A DNA stretch of 64,000 nt from Planctomycetota bacterium (GCA_027623235.1 JAQBVJ010000016.1:1-64000), one strand, 5' to 3'. Shown: positions 36,193 through 46,324, counted from the stretch's first letter. Program-made: numbers and translations. Notes: generated by a model not told the origin, from the letters alone.

Positions 36193-38628
36193 TTAATGAC
36201 GCAGCAGAAACTCGTTTGAGTTGAGCAATGCAAACTGCACATCGAACAGACCCGCGTGACTGTCGGGCAGAGTCTTCAGGTGCTTCGTGATCAGGTCGCG
36301 TTCCTGCGTTGTCGGGCGGCGACTGACCGTTGTGAGGTAAATCAGCTCGACAACTTCGTCGGACGACTTCCCGGCCGTCAACCACTTCTGAATGCGTCCT
36401 TCCGGCGATTTGATGTTATTGACGACGGACGGGTTGTTGAGCATCTGAATGACCTGACTGAGCGACGGTTCCGGGTCGCGCGCGCATTCGCAGGTGGCGT
36501 CGCGAACCGGCTTGGCGAAGGCCATCAGGAAGGAATGATCGACCGTACCGCTCGCCAGTTCGATCGCCCGCGTGCCGGCCGGGTAACCCGGGAAGCGTTC
36601 CGGGATGCCGGTGATCGTTGAGACCGCATCCAGAATCTGTTCGGCCTGAAGCATCTGAATCTGCGCATGTGCGAAATGCCGATCCGGCGCGGCGGCGTGC
36701 GGCGACTGCTTCTCGACGGGCTTCGCACTGAGCTGATACGTACTTGAGTTCAGAATGACTCGCAGCACCGGCTTAATCCGGTAACCGTGCGACACGAATT
36801 CCGCAGCCAGCTTGTCGAGCAGCACAGTATTCGATGGCGGGTTCGTATCCCGAAAATCGTCGACGGGATCGACGATGCCCTGGCCGATCACGTGGTACCA
36901 CAGTCGGTTGACGATCGATCTGGCGAAGTACGGATTTCCCGGGCTGGTGAGCCACTCGACAAGTTCTTCGCGGCGGTCGTCGTCCGGGCCGAGTTCGCCT
37001 GGCGATGTGCCGAACGCGACCGGCGCGACGTTCTGATTCGTGACCGGGTGCCGGACTTCCGTTCGGCGGTCGAGATACACGATCTCGTCATCGCGCATGA
37101 ACTGCTGGCCTTTGAATTTCACCCGCGCGAAGTAGGCGGCAAATCCGTAGTAGTCTCCCTGAGTGATCGCTTCGAACGGGTGGTTGTGGCACTTCGCGCA
37201 GCCGATGCGGACCCCGAGAAACAGCTGCGACATCGCCTCGGCCGCGTCTTCCGGCGTGCGGGCAATCCGATGAAAATTCGCCGCTGGCCGGTTCAACGTG
37301 TCGCCGAGACTGGTGAGTGTCTCCCTGGCAAACTCGTCGAACGGCCGATCGTGCTGAAAGCGGTCGACCAGGTAGCGATGAAAACTGTGGACGCCACGTT
37401 TGCTGATCGTGACATCGCTGCCGCGCATGACGTCCGCCCATTTCATCGCCCAGAAAACGGCAAATTCATCACGGTGCAGAAGCTGGTCGATCAGCGCGCC
37501 GCGTTTCTGTGGCTGCTTCGAATCGAGAAACGTGGCGGCTTCCTCGGCGGTGGGCAGTGTGCCGATGGTGTCGAGGTAAACTCGCCGCAGGAAGACTTCA
37601 TCGGAAGTGAGCTCCGCGGGAAGAATCTGCAGTTCACGCTGGTGAGCAAACACCGACTCGTCGACGAAATTCTGGACCGGCGGCGAGCGATACACAAACT
37701 GCTCATCCGGCTGCACGCAGGTGAGGCGAGCTCCGACAATCTGCCCGAGATATCGCACGAGGAAGGTGGCTTCGGCCGTGCCGGAAAACTCGACGAGTCC
37801 GGTTCGGGAGATGGACGCGCTGGCATCTTCCTTCGCCGTAAAGACGGCCAGGTCTGTCACGTCACGTGACGTGCCGTCGTCGAAGTGGGCGATCGCGATC
37901 AGCTGCTGCTCGGGCGACTCGGCCGCCAGACGCCGCAGTTTCGGAATCACTTCCAGACGCGTGAGGGTTCGCCGTTGGGAGCTCGGTCGACAGCCCTCGG
38001 CGATCCACTTTCGCACGACCTGGTACGACATGTCGGTCTGTCGGAATCGAATGCCCCCCTGGTGAGGAACAACTCCCAGTGCTTTCTTCAGGATCAGGCT
38101 CTCGTCGGGAGACTGCGGATTCGTCCGCCGACTGAACGTTTCCCGCGCGAGCGTGGTGTAATCGAGATTCGGATCGAAGCCGCGCAGGCTGAGCCGAAAA
38201 CCGTTCTTGCCCTGCGGCGATCCGTGACACACGCCCGAGTTGCAGCCAGCTCGACTGAGAGCAGCGACGACGTCCGTGTTGAAGTCCATTGGGTCGGACG
38301 AGCCGAAGTCCCGTACCGTCACCGTGATTCGTGATTCGAGTCCGTCATGACGCGCGACGATCGCCGCTTCACCAAATCCCCGAGGCACTACCAGACCGCT
38401 GGACGTCACGTCGGCGATGTTGGGCGAGAGACTCTCGTACCGAACCGCTCGCGTGAGATCCTGTTCTTCGATGCGACCGTCAAAATGCCCGGTCACGAGC
38501 AACTGCTGCTTCGCACGCGACCCCGCCAGCTCAAACTGAGTCGGGGAGATCGAGAGTCGGGCAACCGGTGCCGCGAATGCTGGCTGAACGGCCAGCAGAA
38601 GCAGGAACAGTGAAACAGGCTTTGTCAT
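36193..38628 (-). CDS. DUF1549/DUF1553 planctomycete cytochrome-domain protein
   Basis: An 811-residue secreted protein. Signal peptide to about residue 19; a Big2-like beta domain (about 22-106); a PSCyt-type cytochrome domain with an unusual C-X4-C-H motif (CNSGVCH, 129-135); DUF1549 (about 320-520), holding a classical CAKCH (477-481); and DUF1553 to the end (NRLWYHVIGQGIVDPVDDFR, LNNPSVVNNI). Such proteins are nearly confined to planctomycetes and relatives, usually paired with DUF1501 proteins; electron transfer in the periplasm is likely. Its ATG overlaps the PPC gene stop (ATGA). Confidence 0.92.
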   Translation of the reverse strand: MTKPVSLFLLLLAVQPAFAAPVARLSISPTQFELAGSRAKQQLLVTGHFDGRIEEQDLTRAVRYESLSPNIADVTSSGLVVPRGFGEAAIVARHDGLESRITVTVRDFGSSDPMDFNTDVVAALSRAGCNSGVCHGSPQGKNGFRLSLRGFDPNLDYTTLARETFSRRTNPQSPDESLILKKALGVVPHQGGIRFRQTDMSYQVVRKWIAEGCRPSSQRRTLTRLEVIPKLRRLAAESPEQQLIAIAHFDDGTSRDVTDLAVFTAKEDASASISRTGLVEFSGTAEATFLVRYLGQIVGARLTCVQPDEQFVYRSPPVQNFVDESVFAHQRELQILPAELTSDEVFLRRVYLDTIGTLPTAEEAATFLDSKQPQKRGALIDQLLHRDEFAVFWAMKWADVMRGSDVTISKRGVHSFHRYLVDRFQHDRPFDEFARETLTSLGDTLNRPAANFHRIARTPEDAAEAMSQLFLGVRIGCAKCHNHPFEAITQGDYYGFAAYFARVKFKGQQFMRDDEIVYLDRRTEVRHPVTNQNVAPVAFGTSPGELGPDDDRREELVEWLTSPGNPYFARSIVNRLWYHVIGQGIVDPVDDFRDTNPPSNTVLLDKLAAEFVSHGYRIKPVLRVILNSSTYQLSAKPVEKQSPHAAAPDRHFAHAQIQMLQAEQILDAVSTITGIPERFPGYPAGTRAIELASGTVDHSFLMAFAKPVRDATCECARDPEPSLSQVIQMLNNPSVVNNIKSPEGRIQKWLTAGKSSDEVVELIYLTTVSRRPTTQERDLITKHLKTLPDSHAGLFDVQFALLNSNEFLLRH

Positions 38629-41018
38629 TTCGGATTCTTTTCCGGGGTTGGTTTCTTCACATCAATCGTGAGATTCGGTTCGCGCACCTGCTCTTCGTAA
38701 CGCCCGACATAGCCGGTTGATTCGCAGCGGATGCTGATTCGGCCGGGCGAGCGGTCGGCAGGGATCAGGACGCTCAGTTCGACATGAGGCTGTCCGGCCG
38801 GGATGACAATCTTTTCCGGAAAGGGCATACCGAAATTCAACGTCGGCACGATTGTGACTTCGCCGTCGTACGTCGGGGTTCGGTTGGCGAGAATCTTAAA
38901 CATTGCGGTGCCGCCCGGTTCGACAGTGATCGTTGCCGGTTCAAACGTCGGATTGAAGGCGGGCCGCACGTCGAGCTCAAACGTCCGCAGCAGGGTGACC
39001 TCGTGGCCGTCTCGCGCGGCGGTCGCTTTGAGTTCGACACGGGCTTTCGCGTAGGCCGTGTTGATTCGGTTGAAGAAGATGCCTTCGACGCCGGGACGAT
39101 CGACGGTCGCGATCGGAATCGTCACGTACACATTGTCGCGCTCCTGTTCTTCGACTCCGACCTGACCACCAGTCGCTGTGAACACGATTGGCGAATCGAA
39201 TCCGCCGGATCGCGTGGTCGCGATCGTAAAGCTGGCCGTCTGATATTTTGTGAGAACAACCAGCTCTTCGGGCAGCTCGATCGAAAACGGAGCCGGCGGC
39301 GCGATCATGAGCGCCAGACGCGACCGGAGCGACGGCGGCAGCCGCAACTGGTTGTCTCGCAGCGAGTACAGTCGGCGGTCTTTGTCGATGATCTGCCGGT
39401 CGATCAACGGCCGAACCGTCACGACGCCTTCTGCGTTGCTCTTGCCGTCTTCCGATTTCCAGTGACCGACGATTTCGAGAGTCGAGACCCCCATCGGAGC
39501 ATCGCCGCTCGCCACGATTCTGCAGACCAGATCCGTCACCTCCGCGGGGATCGTCGTCGGCTCGATCGAAATACCAGGTGGCGCGCCGATCAGTGAAAGC
39601 TCGACCGGGCCGGCAAGACCGGTTCGCACAACCTTGATCGGCACCGGCTGCCAGGAGTTCTGCGGGACAGTCAGGCGGCTGACATCGGCGCTCAGTTTCA
39701 GCGTTGGCTTTGGCTCAGCCACATCGATGCGGTAAGCGAATGCAGGGCCGCCGTCTCCAACGAGGTCCTGCACCATCAGCCAGTGCAGCCCGTCCGCCCG
39801 GGCTGCGAACGTAAAACTCGCTTCGATCGAGAAGGCTTGATTCTGGAAGGAGTCCGTTGCATCGTCGATGCGCTGAACTTCGCGCCCATCCGGGCCGAAC
39901 ATCACGAGCTCCAGATCAGCGGCCGAGCCGATCTCGCGAGACACACCCTTGAAGTTCAGAGTCTGCCCTTTCGTGAGGAGCAGCGCGAAGCAGTCGCGAT
40001 CGCCGCGCGGTTCGAGGACTCCGTTGAGCGTACCCGGGACGGTGGCGAGCGTCGCGGTTTCGTCAGGGTCGTCGTTTGGCTCGGATTCGATCGCGTGCCG
40101 CTCAAGTGTGGTGGCGTCCATCGGGACCCACGTTGCGGGCGAGTCGGGCGAGTGGCGGAGCTCCTGAAAAAACGTCGGCATGCGAAGTCGAGCCGGCACC
40201 ACCAGGGCGAGACGGTGGCCGGCGGCTTCCGGCAGCCACACGTTGCTGGTCACTCCCGGCCGAGCCGCGGAAGGAACGACGACGTTAGCGGCGGGGAAGT
40301 CTCCCATCCGCAGGACGTAGTGCCAGGACGGGTCGCCTTCGTACCGGGCATCCCGAACTTCGACGATGAATCGTCCCGACGATTGAAACGCGTGAGCGAA
40401 CCGGCAGTCGTAGAACAGTCCCGGATCGTTGTCGCGACTTGCCACGATCCGGCCGGCCTCGTCGCGAACCGTGATCAGTGGATCGTAGTCCTTGCCGAAG
40501 CGGCTTCCGACAACCTCGAACGCGACGGTCTGCCCGGCGGCGACTTTGATGGCGTACCGGTCGACGGCGGCCGGCCGGCACGGCGCGGTCACACAGAACG
40601 GCAGATCGACGTCGAATACCGCGTCCGTTGATTCTGCTTTTTGTGAAGCCCGTATGAGCGGCAGTTCATCGACGAGCACGATGTGAACGTTGCTCAATCC
40701 GCTTCGTGTCGCCAGTCGGATGCCGTGCATGCCGAGCGGAGCGTCGCTCGGCACAGTCACGTCCAGCGTCGCCTCACCTGAATTCTCCAACACAACCGAA
40801 GCGGTCGCTCGGCTCGCTGGCGAGGACAGCCAGATTCCGACCGCCTGATCGAGATCCTCACCGCGTAATGTGATGCGAGTCACCGCACCGCGGCGGAGAA
40901 CGGGCGGATCGACCTCTTCGATGTACGGCGCTGCGAATGCCGGCTCGCCGCAATGGTGCAAGGCGAGCACGCAAAAAAGTCCGATTATGAGGAGACGCTG
41001 ACGTTTCCGGCCGGCCAT
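38625..41018 (-). CDS. Secreted PPC-domain protein
   Basis: A 797-residue protein with a signal peptide ending at about PAFAAP. It starts with an IPT/TIG-like domain (VDPPVLRRGAVTRITLRG). Two pre-peptidase C-terminal (PPC) domains follow: one with RFIVEVRDARYEGDPSWHYVLR, one starting ESEPNDD and ending LHWLMVQD. The second half is beta-rich and repeats Ig-like patterns without catalytic motifs. PPC domains bind substrates or polysaccharide. Coupled by ATGA to the downstream DUF1549 gene, and divergent from a DUF1501 gene at 41233, so the three form a recognisable planctomycete triad. Confidence 0.85.
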   Translation of the reverse strand: MAGRKRQRLLIIGLFCVLALHHCGEPAFAAPYIEEVDPPVLRRGAVTRITLRGEDLDQAVGIWLSSPASRATASVVLENSGEATLDVTVPSDAPLGMHGIRLATRSGLSNVHIVLVDELPLIRASQKAESTDAVFDVDLPFCVTAPCRPAAVDRYAIKVAAGQTVAFEVVGSRFGKDYDPLITVRDEAGRIVASRDNDPGLFYDCRFAHAFQSSGRFIVEVRDARYEGDPSWHYVLRMGDFPAANVVVPSAARPGVTSNVWLPEAAGHRLALVVPARLRMPTFFQELRHSPDSPATWVPMDATTLERHAIESEPNDDPDETATLATVPGTLNGVLEPRGDRDCFALLLTKGQTLNFKGVSREIGSAADLELVMFGPDGREVQRIDDATDSFQNQAFSIEASFTFAARADGLHWLMVQDLVGDGGPAFAYRIDVAEPKPTLKLSADVSRLTVPQNSWQPVPIKVVRTGLAGPVELSLIGAPPGISIEPTTIPAEVTDLVCRIVASGDAPMGVSTLEIVGHWKSEDGKSNAEGVVTVRPLIDRQIIDKDRRLYSLRDNQLRLPPSLRSRLALMIAPPAPFSIELPEELVVLTKYQTASFTIATTRSGGFDSPIVFTATGGQVGVEEQERDNVYVTIPIATVDRPGVEGIFFNRINTAYAKARVELKATAARDGHEVTLLRTFELDVRPAFNPTFEPATITVEPGGTAMFKILANRTPTYDGEVTIVPTLNFGMPFPEKIVIPAGQPHVELSVLIPADRSPGRISIRCESTGYVGRYEEQVREPNLTIDVKKPTPEKNPK

Positions 41019-41232
41019 ATCGGTTTCCGGGGAGAGATCGGGACTTAACGATGTGAGGCAGTTCGATTATCTTGACGGATCGGCGTTTGTTTATCGATAC
41101 AAAGAGTAGGCAGAATCGGGACTGCGAATCGACGTCAATCAACGCAAATGAAGAAGTCGAAAGAAGATTCGCGTTTATTCGTGTCCATTTGCGGTTTCAA
41201 AAACAAAGAGCATCCTTCTCTCGGAGTCATTC

Positions 41233-42645
41233 ATGCTCAATCTGTTCGGACCAGGAATTCGCAGCGGCATCGACCGGCGGGAAATGATCCAGATCGGCGG
41301 GCTCGCGATGAGCGGTCTGTCACTGCCGGCTCTGCTGAGCCAGTCCGTTTCGGCGGCGCCCGCTCAGAAGAACGCCCCTCCGAAGACCCACGGTCCGGGA
41401 TTCGGGCGAGCGAAAAACTGCATCATCCTCTATCTGTCCGGAGCGAACCCACAGCACGACATGTACGATCCAAAGCCGGACACGCCCGCCGAGATTCGCG
41501 GCGAGTTCGGTACAATCGCGACCTCGGTTCCGACGATCCGGTTTGGCGAGCACTGTCCCGGCGCGGCAAAGCTGATGGACCGGACGGCCCTCGTCCGGTC
41601 GATGTACCACGACCACAACGACCACGCCCGCGGTTCCTTCCAGATGTTTACGGGCACGGAATTCGCCGGCAGCGTGCCGGATGCGAACAACATGTCGCGG
41701 CAGGACATGCCTCACCTGGGGTCGTGCGTCGCAAAGCTGGCTCCCGGCAACGGGCCGATGTTTCCCTTCGTGATCGTGCCGCACCGCATGGACGTGGCCG
41801 GCGGGCGGCGAGTCGGACAGTTTGCCGGGATGCTCGGCGGCAAGTACGACCCGATGCTCACAGCGGGAAATCCGAACGACGACGACTTCCGGCTCGACCA
41901 CCTGCCGCTGCGACCGCTGGAAACTCCGGACGCGATTCGTCGTCGACTGAGCCTCGTCGGACAGCTGAACCGGCAGACCGAGTTTCTCAATGAGAGCACA
42001 CTGGCGCAGTCGATCAGTCAGGCTCAGTCAAAAGCCGTCGACGTGATCAGCTCGCAGAAAGTGCGGGACGCGGTCGACCTCTCGTCGGTCGATCCTGTCG
42101 AGCGGGAACGGTACGGCCGCAACCTGTTCGGTCAGTCGGTGATGCTGGGCCGGCGACTGCTGGAGGCCGGTTCGCGTCTCGTGCAGTGCAACTGGCAGCG
42201 AACTCAGGGCAAAAACGGTTTCGCCTGGGACACGCATTGGAACAATTTTTCGGCGCTCAAAGAAGACCTCATCCCCCCACAGGATCGGGCTCTGTACGCA
42301 CTCGTCACAGACCTGGAAAAAACCGGTCAGCTGGACGAGACGCTGGTCGTCGTCGCCGCTGAGTTCGGTCGCTCACCGAAGATCACGCTGAAGAACGGCG
42401 GCCGCGAACACTGGCCCGACGTTTACACAGTCAGCTTTCTGGGAGCGGGTATCAAAGGCGGTCAGATATACGGAGCCTCCGACAAACAGGGAGCCTACCC
42501 GGCCGACAAGCCGACAACTCCGGCCGACTTCGTCGCGACGATCTACCACTTCCTGGGCATTGATCCCCACCAGGAAACCCACGACCAGCAAAACCGGCCG
42601 TTCACACTGTCAAAGGGCAAACCGATTCCGCTGGAAGTCAGCTGA
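41233..42645 (+). CDS. DUF1501 family protein, Tat-exported
   Basis: A 470-residue protein similar in build to the 33639 gene. The Tat-like signal has IDRREMIQIGG (Arg15-Arg16) before a hydrophobic stretch. Family elements are LYLSGANPQHDMYDPKP, ALVRSMYHDHNDHARGS, ERYGRNLFGQSVMLGRRLLE, WDTHWNNF and VVAAEFGRSPKI. Transcribed divergently from the PPC-DUF1549 operon and followed 52 bp later by a sialidase-like gene. Enzymatic role undetermined. Confidence 0.93.
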   Translation: MLNLFGPGIRSGIDRREMIQIGGLAMSGLSLPALLSQSVSAAPAQKNAPPKTHGPGFGRAKNCIILYLSGANPQHDMYDPKPDTPAEIRGEFGTIATSVPTIRFGEHCPGAAKLMDRTALVRSMYHDHNDHARGSFQMFTGTEFAGSVPDANNMSRQDMPHLGSCVAKLAPGNGPMFPFVIVPHRMDVAGGRRVGQFAGMLGGKYDPMLTAGNPNDDDFRLDHLPLRPLETPDAIRRRLSLVGQLNRQTEFLNESTLAQSISQAQSKAVDVISSQKVRDAVDLSSVDPVERERYGRNLFGQSVMLGRRLLEAGSRLVQCNWQRTQGKNGFAWDTHWNNFSALKEDLIPPQDRALYALVTDLEKTGQLDETLVVVAAEFGRSPKITLKNGGREHWPDVYTVSFLGAGIKGGQIYGASDKQGAYPADKPTTPADFVATIYHFLGIDPHQETHDQQNRPFTLSKGKPIPLEVS

Positions 42646-42697
42646 GTTTGCGGCAAACGGCTTTTCAAAGCGTCCATCTCGCGATCAGAGCTGTCGC

Positions 42698-43840
42698 ATG
42701 AAGATTGAATATCGAGCGGTTGTCTACGACGCGGAAGTGCACGGCGAGGCCGGCCAGACGTCGTTCTTCGACAGCGTGCGAGGCCTCGCCTCCGGGACCT
42801 GGCTGAGCGGCTGCACGACCGGAAAAACCAAGCATCACCACGAAGGCACAATCCGTGTTTCACGGTCGCGCGATGACGCCGTGTCGTGGGAGACTCTCCC
42901 CTGGCAGTTTGAGACGAAGATTGACGGCGTGCCGGGCTCGCTTGCCGGAGCGGAAATGGTCGAGGTCGAACCCGGCCGCGTGCTGCTCTTCTCGACATGG
43001 TTCGATCGGTCGGAACCGGATCGGCCATTGTTTGACCCTGCGACGGAAGGCCTCCTGCGAAGCCGTCTGCTGGTGTGCGAGTCAACCGACGAGGGCAACT
43101 CGTGGACTTCCTGGCGAAAGATTGCGACGCCTGGCGTGACCGGCTGTGCGATGACCGGCCCGATCGTTCAGTGGCCGAACGGAACGCTGGGGTTCAATTT
43201 CGAGAGCTTCAAGGAGTTTGACGATCCGACTCCCGTCGAACCCGGAGCCTGGCTGCTGCTGTCCGAGGACGGCGGACAGAAGTTCGACCGGCTCTTCGGA
43301 GTCGCCCGACATCCGGAATCTTTGCTGTACTACTGGGATCAACGGCTCTGTCCGGGGATCGCCGATGGCGAATTTCTCGGGCTGTTCTGGACTCACAACC
43401 GCAGTGAGAAGCGGGACATCCGGGTGCACTTCCTCAAGACGAATATCGACGGCGAACGATCAGCCACGCTTCCGGTTGAGACAACAATCTCCGGTCAGAT
43501 CGCCGCACCGCTGTTACTGGACGACGGCCGAATTCTGGCCTTCGTCGTCGATCGAGATCGGCCGGGAACGTTGAAACTTTGGCAGTCGAGCGACGACGGA
43601 GCGACTTGGCCGGAGAACGCGTGCTTCACCGTGCACGTACACGACGAGCAGGCATTACTCAGCCAGGGGAGCGGCAAAGACAACGTCGACTTTGCCGAAT
43701 TCTGGGAAGACATGGGCCGCTGGAGTTTCGGGCATCCCTCCCTCGCAAAGGCCGGTTCCCATCGAGTCCTCGCGACCTGGTACGCCGGCACGCCAGTTTG
43801 CATGAGCGTCCACTCGGCAATGATCGACGTTTCAGAATGA
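42698..43840 (+). CDS. Sialidase-like BNR/Asp-box repeat protein
   Basis: A 380-residue six-blade propeller protein. Asp-box elements (SxDxGxxW) appear as RDDAVSWE, STDEGNSWTSW, SEDGGQKFDRL and SSDDGATWPEN. The family includes exo-alpha-sialidases, but the catalytic Arg triad cannot be confirmed by eye. The open frame reaches back to 42560 into the preceding gene; ATG 42698 (MKIEYRAVV) fits better. No signal peptide from this start, so cytoplasmic unless secreted otherwise. Confidence 0.82.
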   Translation: MKIEYRAVVYDAEVHGEAGQTSFFDSVRGLASGTWLSGCTTGKTKHHHEGTIRVSRSRDDAVSWETLPWQFETKIDGVPGSLAGAEMVEVEPGRVLLFSTWFDRSEPDRPLFDPATEGLLRSRLLVCESTDEGNSWTSWRKIATPGVTGCAMTGPIVQWPNGTLGFNFESFKEFDDPTPVEPGAWLLLSEDGGQKFDRLFGVARHPESLLYYWDQRLCPGIADGEFLGLFWTHNRSEKRDIRVHFLKTNIDGERSATLPVETTISGQIAAPLLLDDGRILAFVVDRDRPGTLKLWQSSDDGATWPENACFTVHVHDEQALLSQGSGKDNVDFAEFWEDMGRWSFGHPSLAKAGSHRVLATWYAGTPVCMSVHSAMIDVSE

Positions 43841-43888
43841 TGCCCACTGGTGCCGCGATCAGCCCATCGAAATAGTCCAGATCGAGAA

Positions 43889-43912
43889 AGCGGAGCGGCG
43901 CAAGCCGCCCGG
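43889..43912. repeat. 24-bp copy of the MFS-type palindromic repeat
   Basis: Exact reverse complement of 20466-20489 in the MFS gene. It lies in the gene-poor stretch after the sialidase-like gene; only one arm is preserved here. Confidence 0.85.
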
Positions 43913-44038
43913 TCTTGCATTGAAAACCGCACCTCGGAAAACGCACTCAGGGCTGGCGCCGGGCAACGGTTTCATGATTGCCGGCATTGAGCTCGCAGGG
44001 ACGCCTGCGGCAGGCAACCGGGCAACACCGTGATCGGC

Positions 44039-44479
44039 TCAAAACAGTGTCTGCTGTGTTTTCGGTGGCGATGCGGCGAGCGGCAGGACCGCCAGCGTGT
44101 AGCCGTCCGTCACAACCCGCTCGCCCTTGCGGAGTCGATCCTGAACGCTCTTCCCGACCGGATACTGCGTGCCGAGTTCGGTGATCGCCTCTTCCAGAGT
44201 CTCGACGAGAAAGCGGGCGCGGTTGTCTTCGGCGGTTTCGGCGACAGCGATGTACGGCATTCCTGCGACCTCGAAAGCGGGTGACGAATTGCCGAGTGTA
44301 ATCGATGGACCATCGCGAGGGATGAGCCACAGCCAAGCCTGCGCAGCATCCGTGGACGGTTCGAGCGTGTGATTTTTTTTGATGTAGCAGGCACACTCCG
44401 TGTGCCGTCCGCCGAAACCTGCATTCAACCCCGTATTTTTCGGGGAATACGGCACACGGAGTGTGCCTGCTACTTTCAC
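44039..44479 (-). pseudogene. Gene remnant whose 5' end is replaced by a palindromic repeat
   Basis: The frame from about 44377 down to 44039 encodes plausible protein (AWLWLIPRDGPSITLGNSS, AGMPYIAVAETAEDNRARFLVETLEEAITELG, RLRKGERVVTDGYTLAVLPL). Upstream of that, the frame enters the perfect palindrome at 44384-44473, and the only ATG (44479) lies at its edge, giving the repeat-derived peptide MKVAGTLRVPYSP. A run of eight A residues (44372-44379 on the minus strand) marks the join. I read this as a truncated gene; expression is doubtful and function unknown. Confidence 0.45.
44384..44473. repeat. 90-bp perfect-arm palindromic repeat
   Basis: Arms of 25 bp, 44384-44408 (begins GTAGCAGGCACACTCCGTGT) and 44449-44473, are exact complements; inside lies a second hairpin CCCCG-TATTTTT-CGGGG (44429-44445). 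It is palindromic at two levels and probably a dispersed element; it breaks the gene at 44039. Confidence 0.9.
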
Positions 44480-44719
44480 TTTTCGAAAAACTCACAGCCT
44501 CTTCCTGTTAAGTCAACCTCGCGACGGACCACGAGCCGGCCCTCAGCCGGACGCGTAGACCTGATCTTGAGTCGATTCCCGGTTCTTCGGTAAACAGTGC
44601 TCCTCACTCCTCGCGGCCGTCCGGCTGCGTTTCCCCTCTGCCAAGCCTGGCAGGCCTTCCCAGATCCCCAGCTGCTCGCGATTTTCAGATTCGCTACGCA
44701 TCCTGCCGGGAGAAATCTC

Positions 44720-46321
44720 ATGCGCGACTCATCGACCATTTCTGGTTTCGTATTCGCTCTCGCCCTTGTTCTATCGAGTCGGCACGCGGAGGCGATCGAA
44801 TTCCCCTTCGACGCGATCGTCAACGTCGACGAGGCTCTCGTGCGGAGCGGCACGGGCGGGGACGACGCCGATTACACCACGATCAAACTGCGCCGCGGCG
44901 ACAAGGTCAAAGTGCTGCACCAGGAATTCGGTGGCTGGTACAAGATCGCTCCGCCGGAAGGCAGCTTCAGCTGGGTCCGCGAAGACCTCATCAAACGCGA
45001 AGGGGAACTCGGAGTCGTCGAGCAGGACACGATGGACATCATCGGCAGCGAACACGGCACGCCGACGTTCGAGGTCCGCAACCTGCTGCGAAAGGGCGAG
45101 GTCGTCGAAATCCTCACGAATTCCGAAACGCTCGAGCGCGGCCCTCGCTCGACACCGATGCTTCGAATCCGTCCGCCGCGCGGCGAGTTCCGTTTCATCC
45201 GTCAGCGAGACATCGTTTCTGCCAGCGAGTATGTCGAGCCTGAACCAGGCTCAACCGGCATGACGTCACCAAATGAACTGCTTACAAAAAAACCTGGCGA
45301 ACTGGAGCAGGAGCAGTTCGACCCGTTTGCCAGGCAAAAAACGCCAGCCGAAAAAACTCCGGGGCCGAACACGCAGGACTTCGCTCCAACGCCGGTCGCT
45401 GCCGGCGAACCCGGGCTGTCCAATCAACTTCCGGGCGGAGCGAGCTTCGAGCTCGCGCGAACAGTGCCGCGTGACGAACGCTCCGCGAACTCGTCTGCAG
45501 GAGGGTTACCCGAGTCGGCGTCGCAGGGTGTCTCGATGACCGATCTCGGCTTTCAGGCTCCGGGCCTCGCCGACCCGAACAGCGCGGCGTTTTCCAACGC
45601 CGAGAAAAAGCAGATTGAAGCCGCCTGGGCCGAACTGAAGCAGCTCGACGATCAGTTTCGCACGATGCGGCAAAGACCGGTCACAGAGTGGACTTTGCCG
45701 GAACTCCGGCGACGGTACGAAGCGTTGAAAACGACACCCGATTCCCACATTCGGCGCCAGGTTGAAGGACGGCTGGCTGGCCTGGGCCGGTACGAAGCGG
45801 TTTATCAGGAGGTCGCTGAGGTGCAGGACATCCTTCGCCGCACCGAGGAACGTGACGAGCAGATTCGGCAGTCCTTCCTGAGCAGTCGCCAGTCGGTCTC
45901 AATGCAGAAGCCTGTCCACACGGTGGTTCGCCCGTCCGGCGCGGTCCCTCAACAATCGCCCGCAAACATCCCCCCTGGATTCGCGGCGGCACCACCTTCC
46001 ACAAGCCGAACCCAGCAACAGCCAGCCGCTCTGTCGCCGTCCGGAATACCACCGGTCGTTCAACAGCCAGCGTTCCAGCAACCTCGATTCGACGGCGCGG
46101 GGGTGATCCAGCAAGCCACCTCGGTCCGCGGCGGAGCACGGCACGTCCTGGTCGCTCCGGACGGCCGCCTGCTCGCGTATCTTCAGGCGTCTCCCGGAAT
46201 CAACCTCGACCAGTTCCTCGGCCAGTCGATGGGGCTGCTCGGTCCGCGTCAGTTCCGGCGGGACCTCAACGCCGACTTCATGGTCGTTCGCCAGTTGACT
46301 CCGGTCCGCCTGCGTCCGTAA
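44720..46321 (+). CDS. Secreted SH3-domain protein with Pro/Gln-rich linker
   Basis: A 533-residue protein. Signal peptide from ATG 44720 (MRDSSTISGFVFALALVLSS), cleaved near HAEA. The N-terminal domain (about 25-100) is a bacterial SH3-like fold (VNVDEALVRSG, LRRGDKVKVLHQEFGGWYKI); a second SH3-like unit follows (about 110-175, LLRKGEVVEILTNSETLERG). The middle has a coiled segment (KKQIEAAWAELKQLDDQFR) and the rest is Pro/Gln/Ser-rich, closing with a conserved-looking tail (LGPRQFRRDLNADFMVVRQL). Likely periplasmic binding or scaffold; function unknown. Confidence 0.78.
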   Translation: MRDSSTISGFVFALALVLSSRHAEAIEFPFDAIVNVDEALVRSGTGGDDADYTTIKLRRGDKVKVLHQEFGGWYKIAPPEGSFSWVREDLIKREGELGVVEQDTMDIIGSEHGTPTFEVRNLLRKGEVVEILTNSETLERGPRSTPMLRIRPPRGEFRFIRQRDIVSASEYVEPEPGSTGMTSPNELLTKKPGELEQEQFDPFARQKTPAEKTPGPNTQDFAPTPVAAGEPGLSNQLPGGASFELARTVPRDERSANSSAGGLPESASQGVSMTDLGFQAPGLADPNSAAFSNAEKKQIEAAWAELKQLDDQFRTMRQRPVTEWTLPELRRRYEALKTTPDSHIRRQVEGRLAGLGRYEAVYQEVAEVQDILRRTEERDEQIRQSFLSSRQSVSMQKPVHTVVRPSGAVPQQSPANIPPGFAAAPPSTSRTQQQPAALSPSGIPPVVQQPAFQQPRFDGAGVIQQATSVRGGARHVLVAPDGRLLAYLQASPGINLDQFLGQSMGLLGPRQFRRDLNADFMVVRQLTPVRLRP

Positions 46322-46324
46322 GGC

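Noticed and set aside
44597-44719. Longer N-terminus for the SH3 protein
   Set aside because: Starting at 44720 gives a proper signal peptide; the extra 41 residues would bury it.
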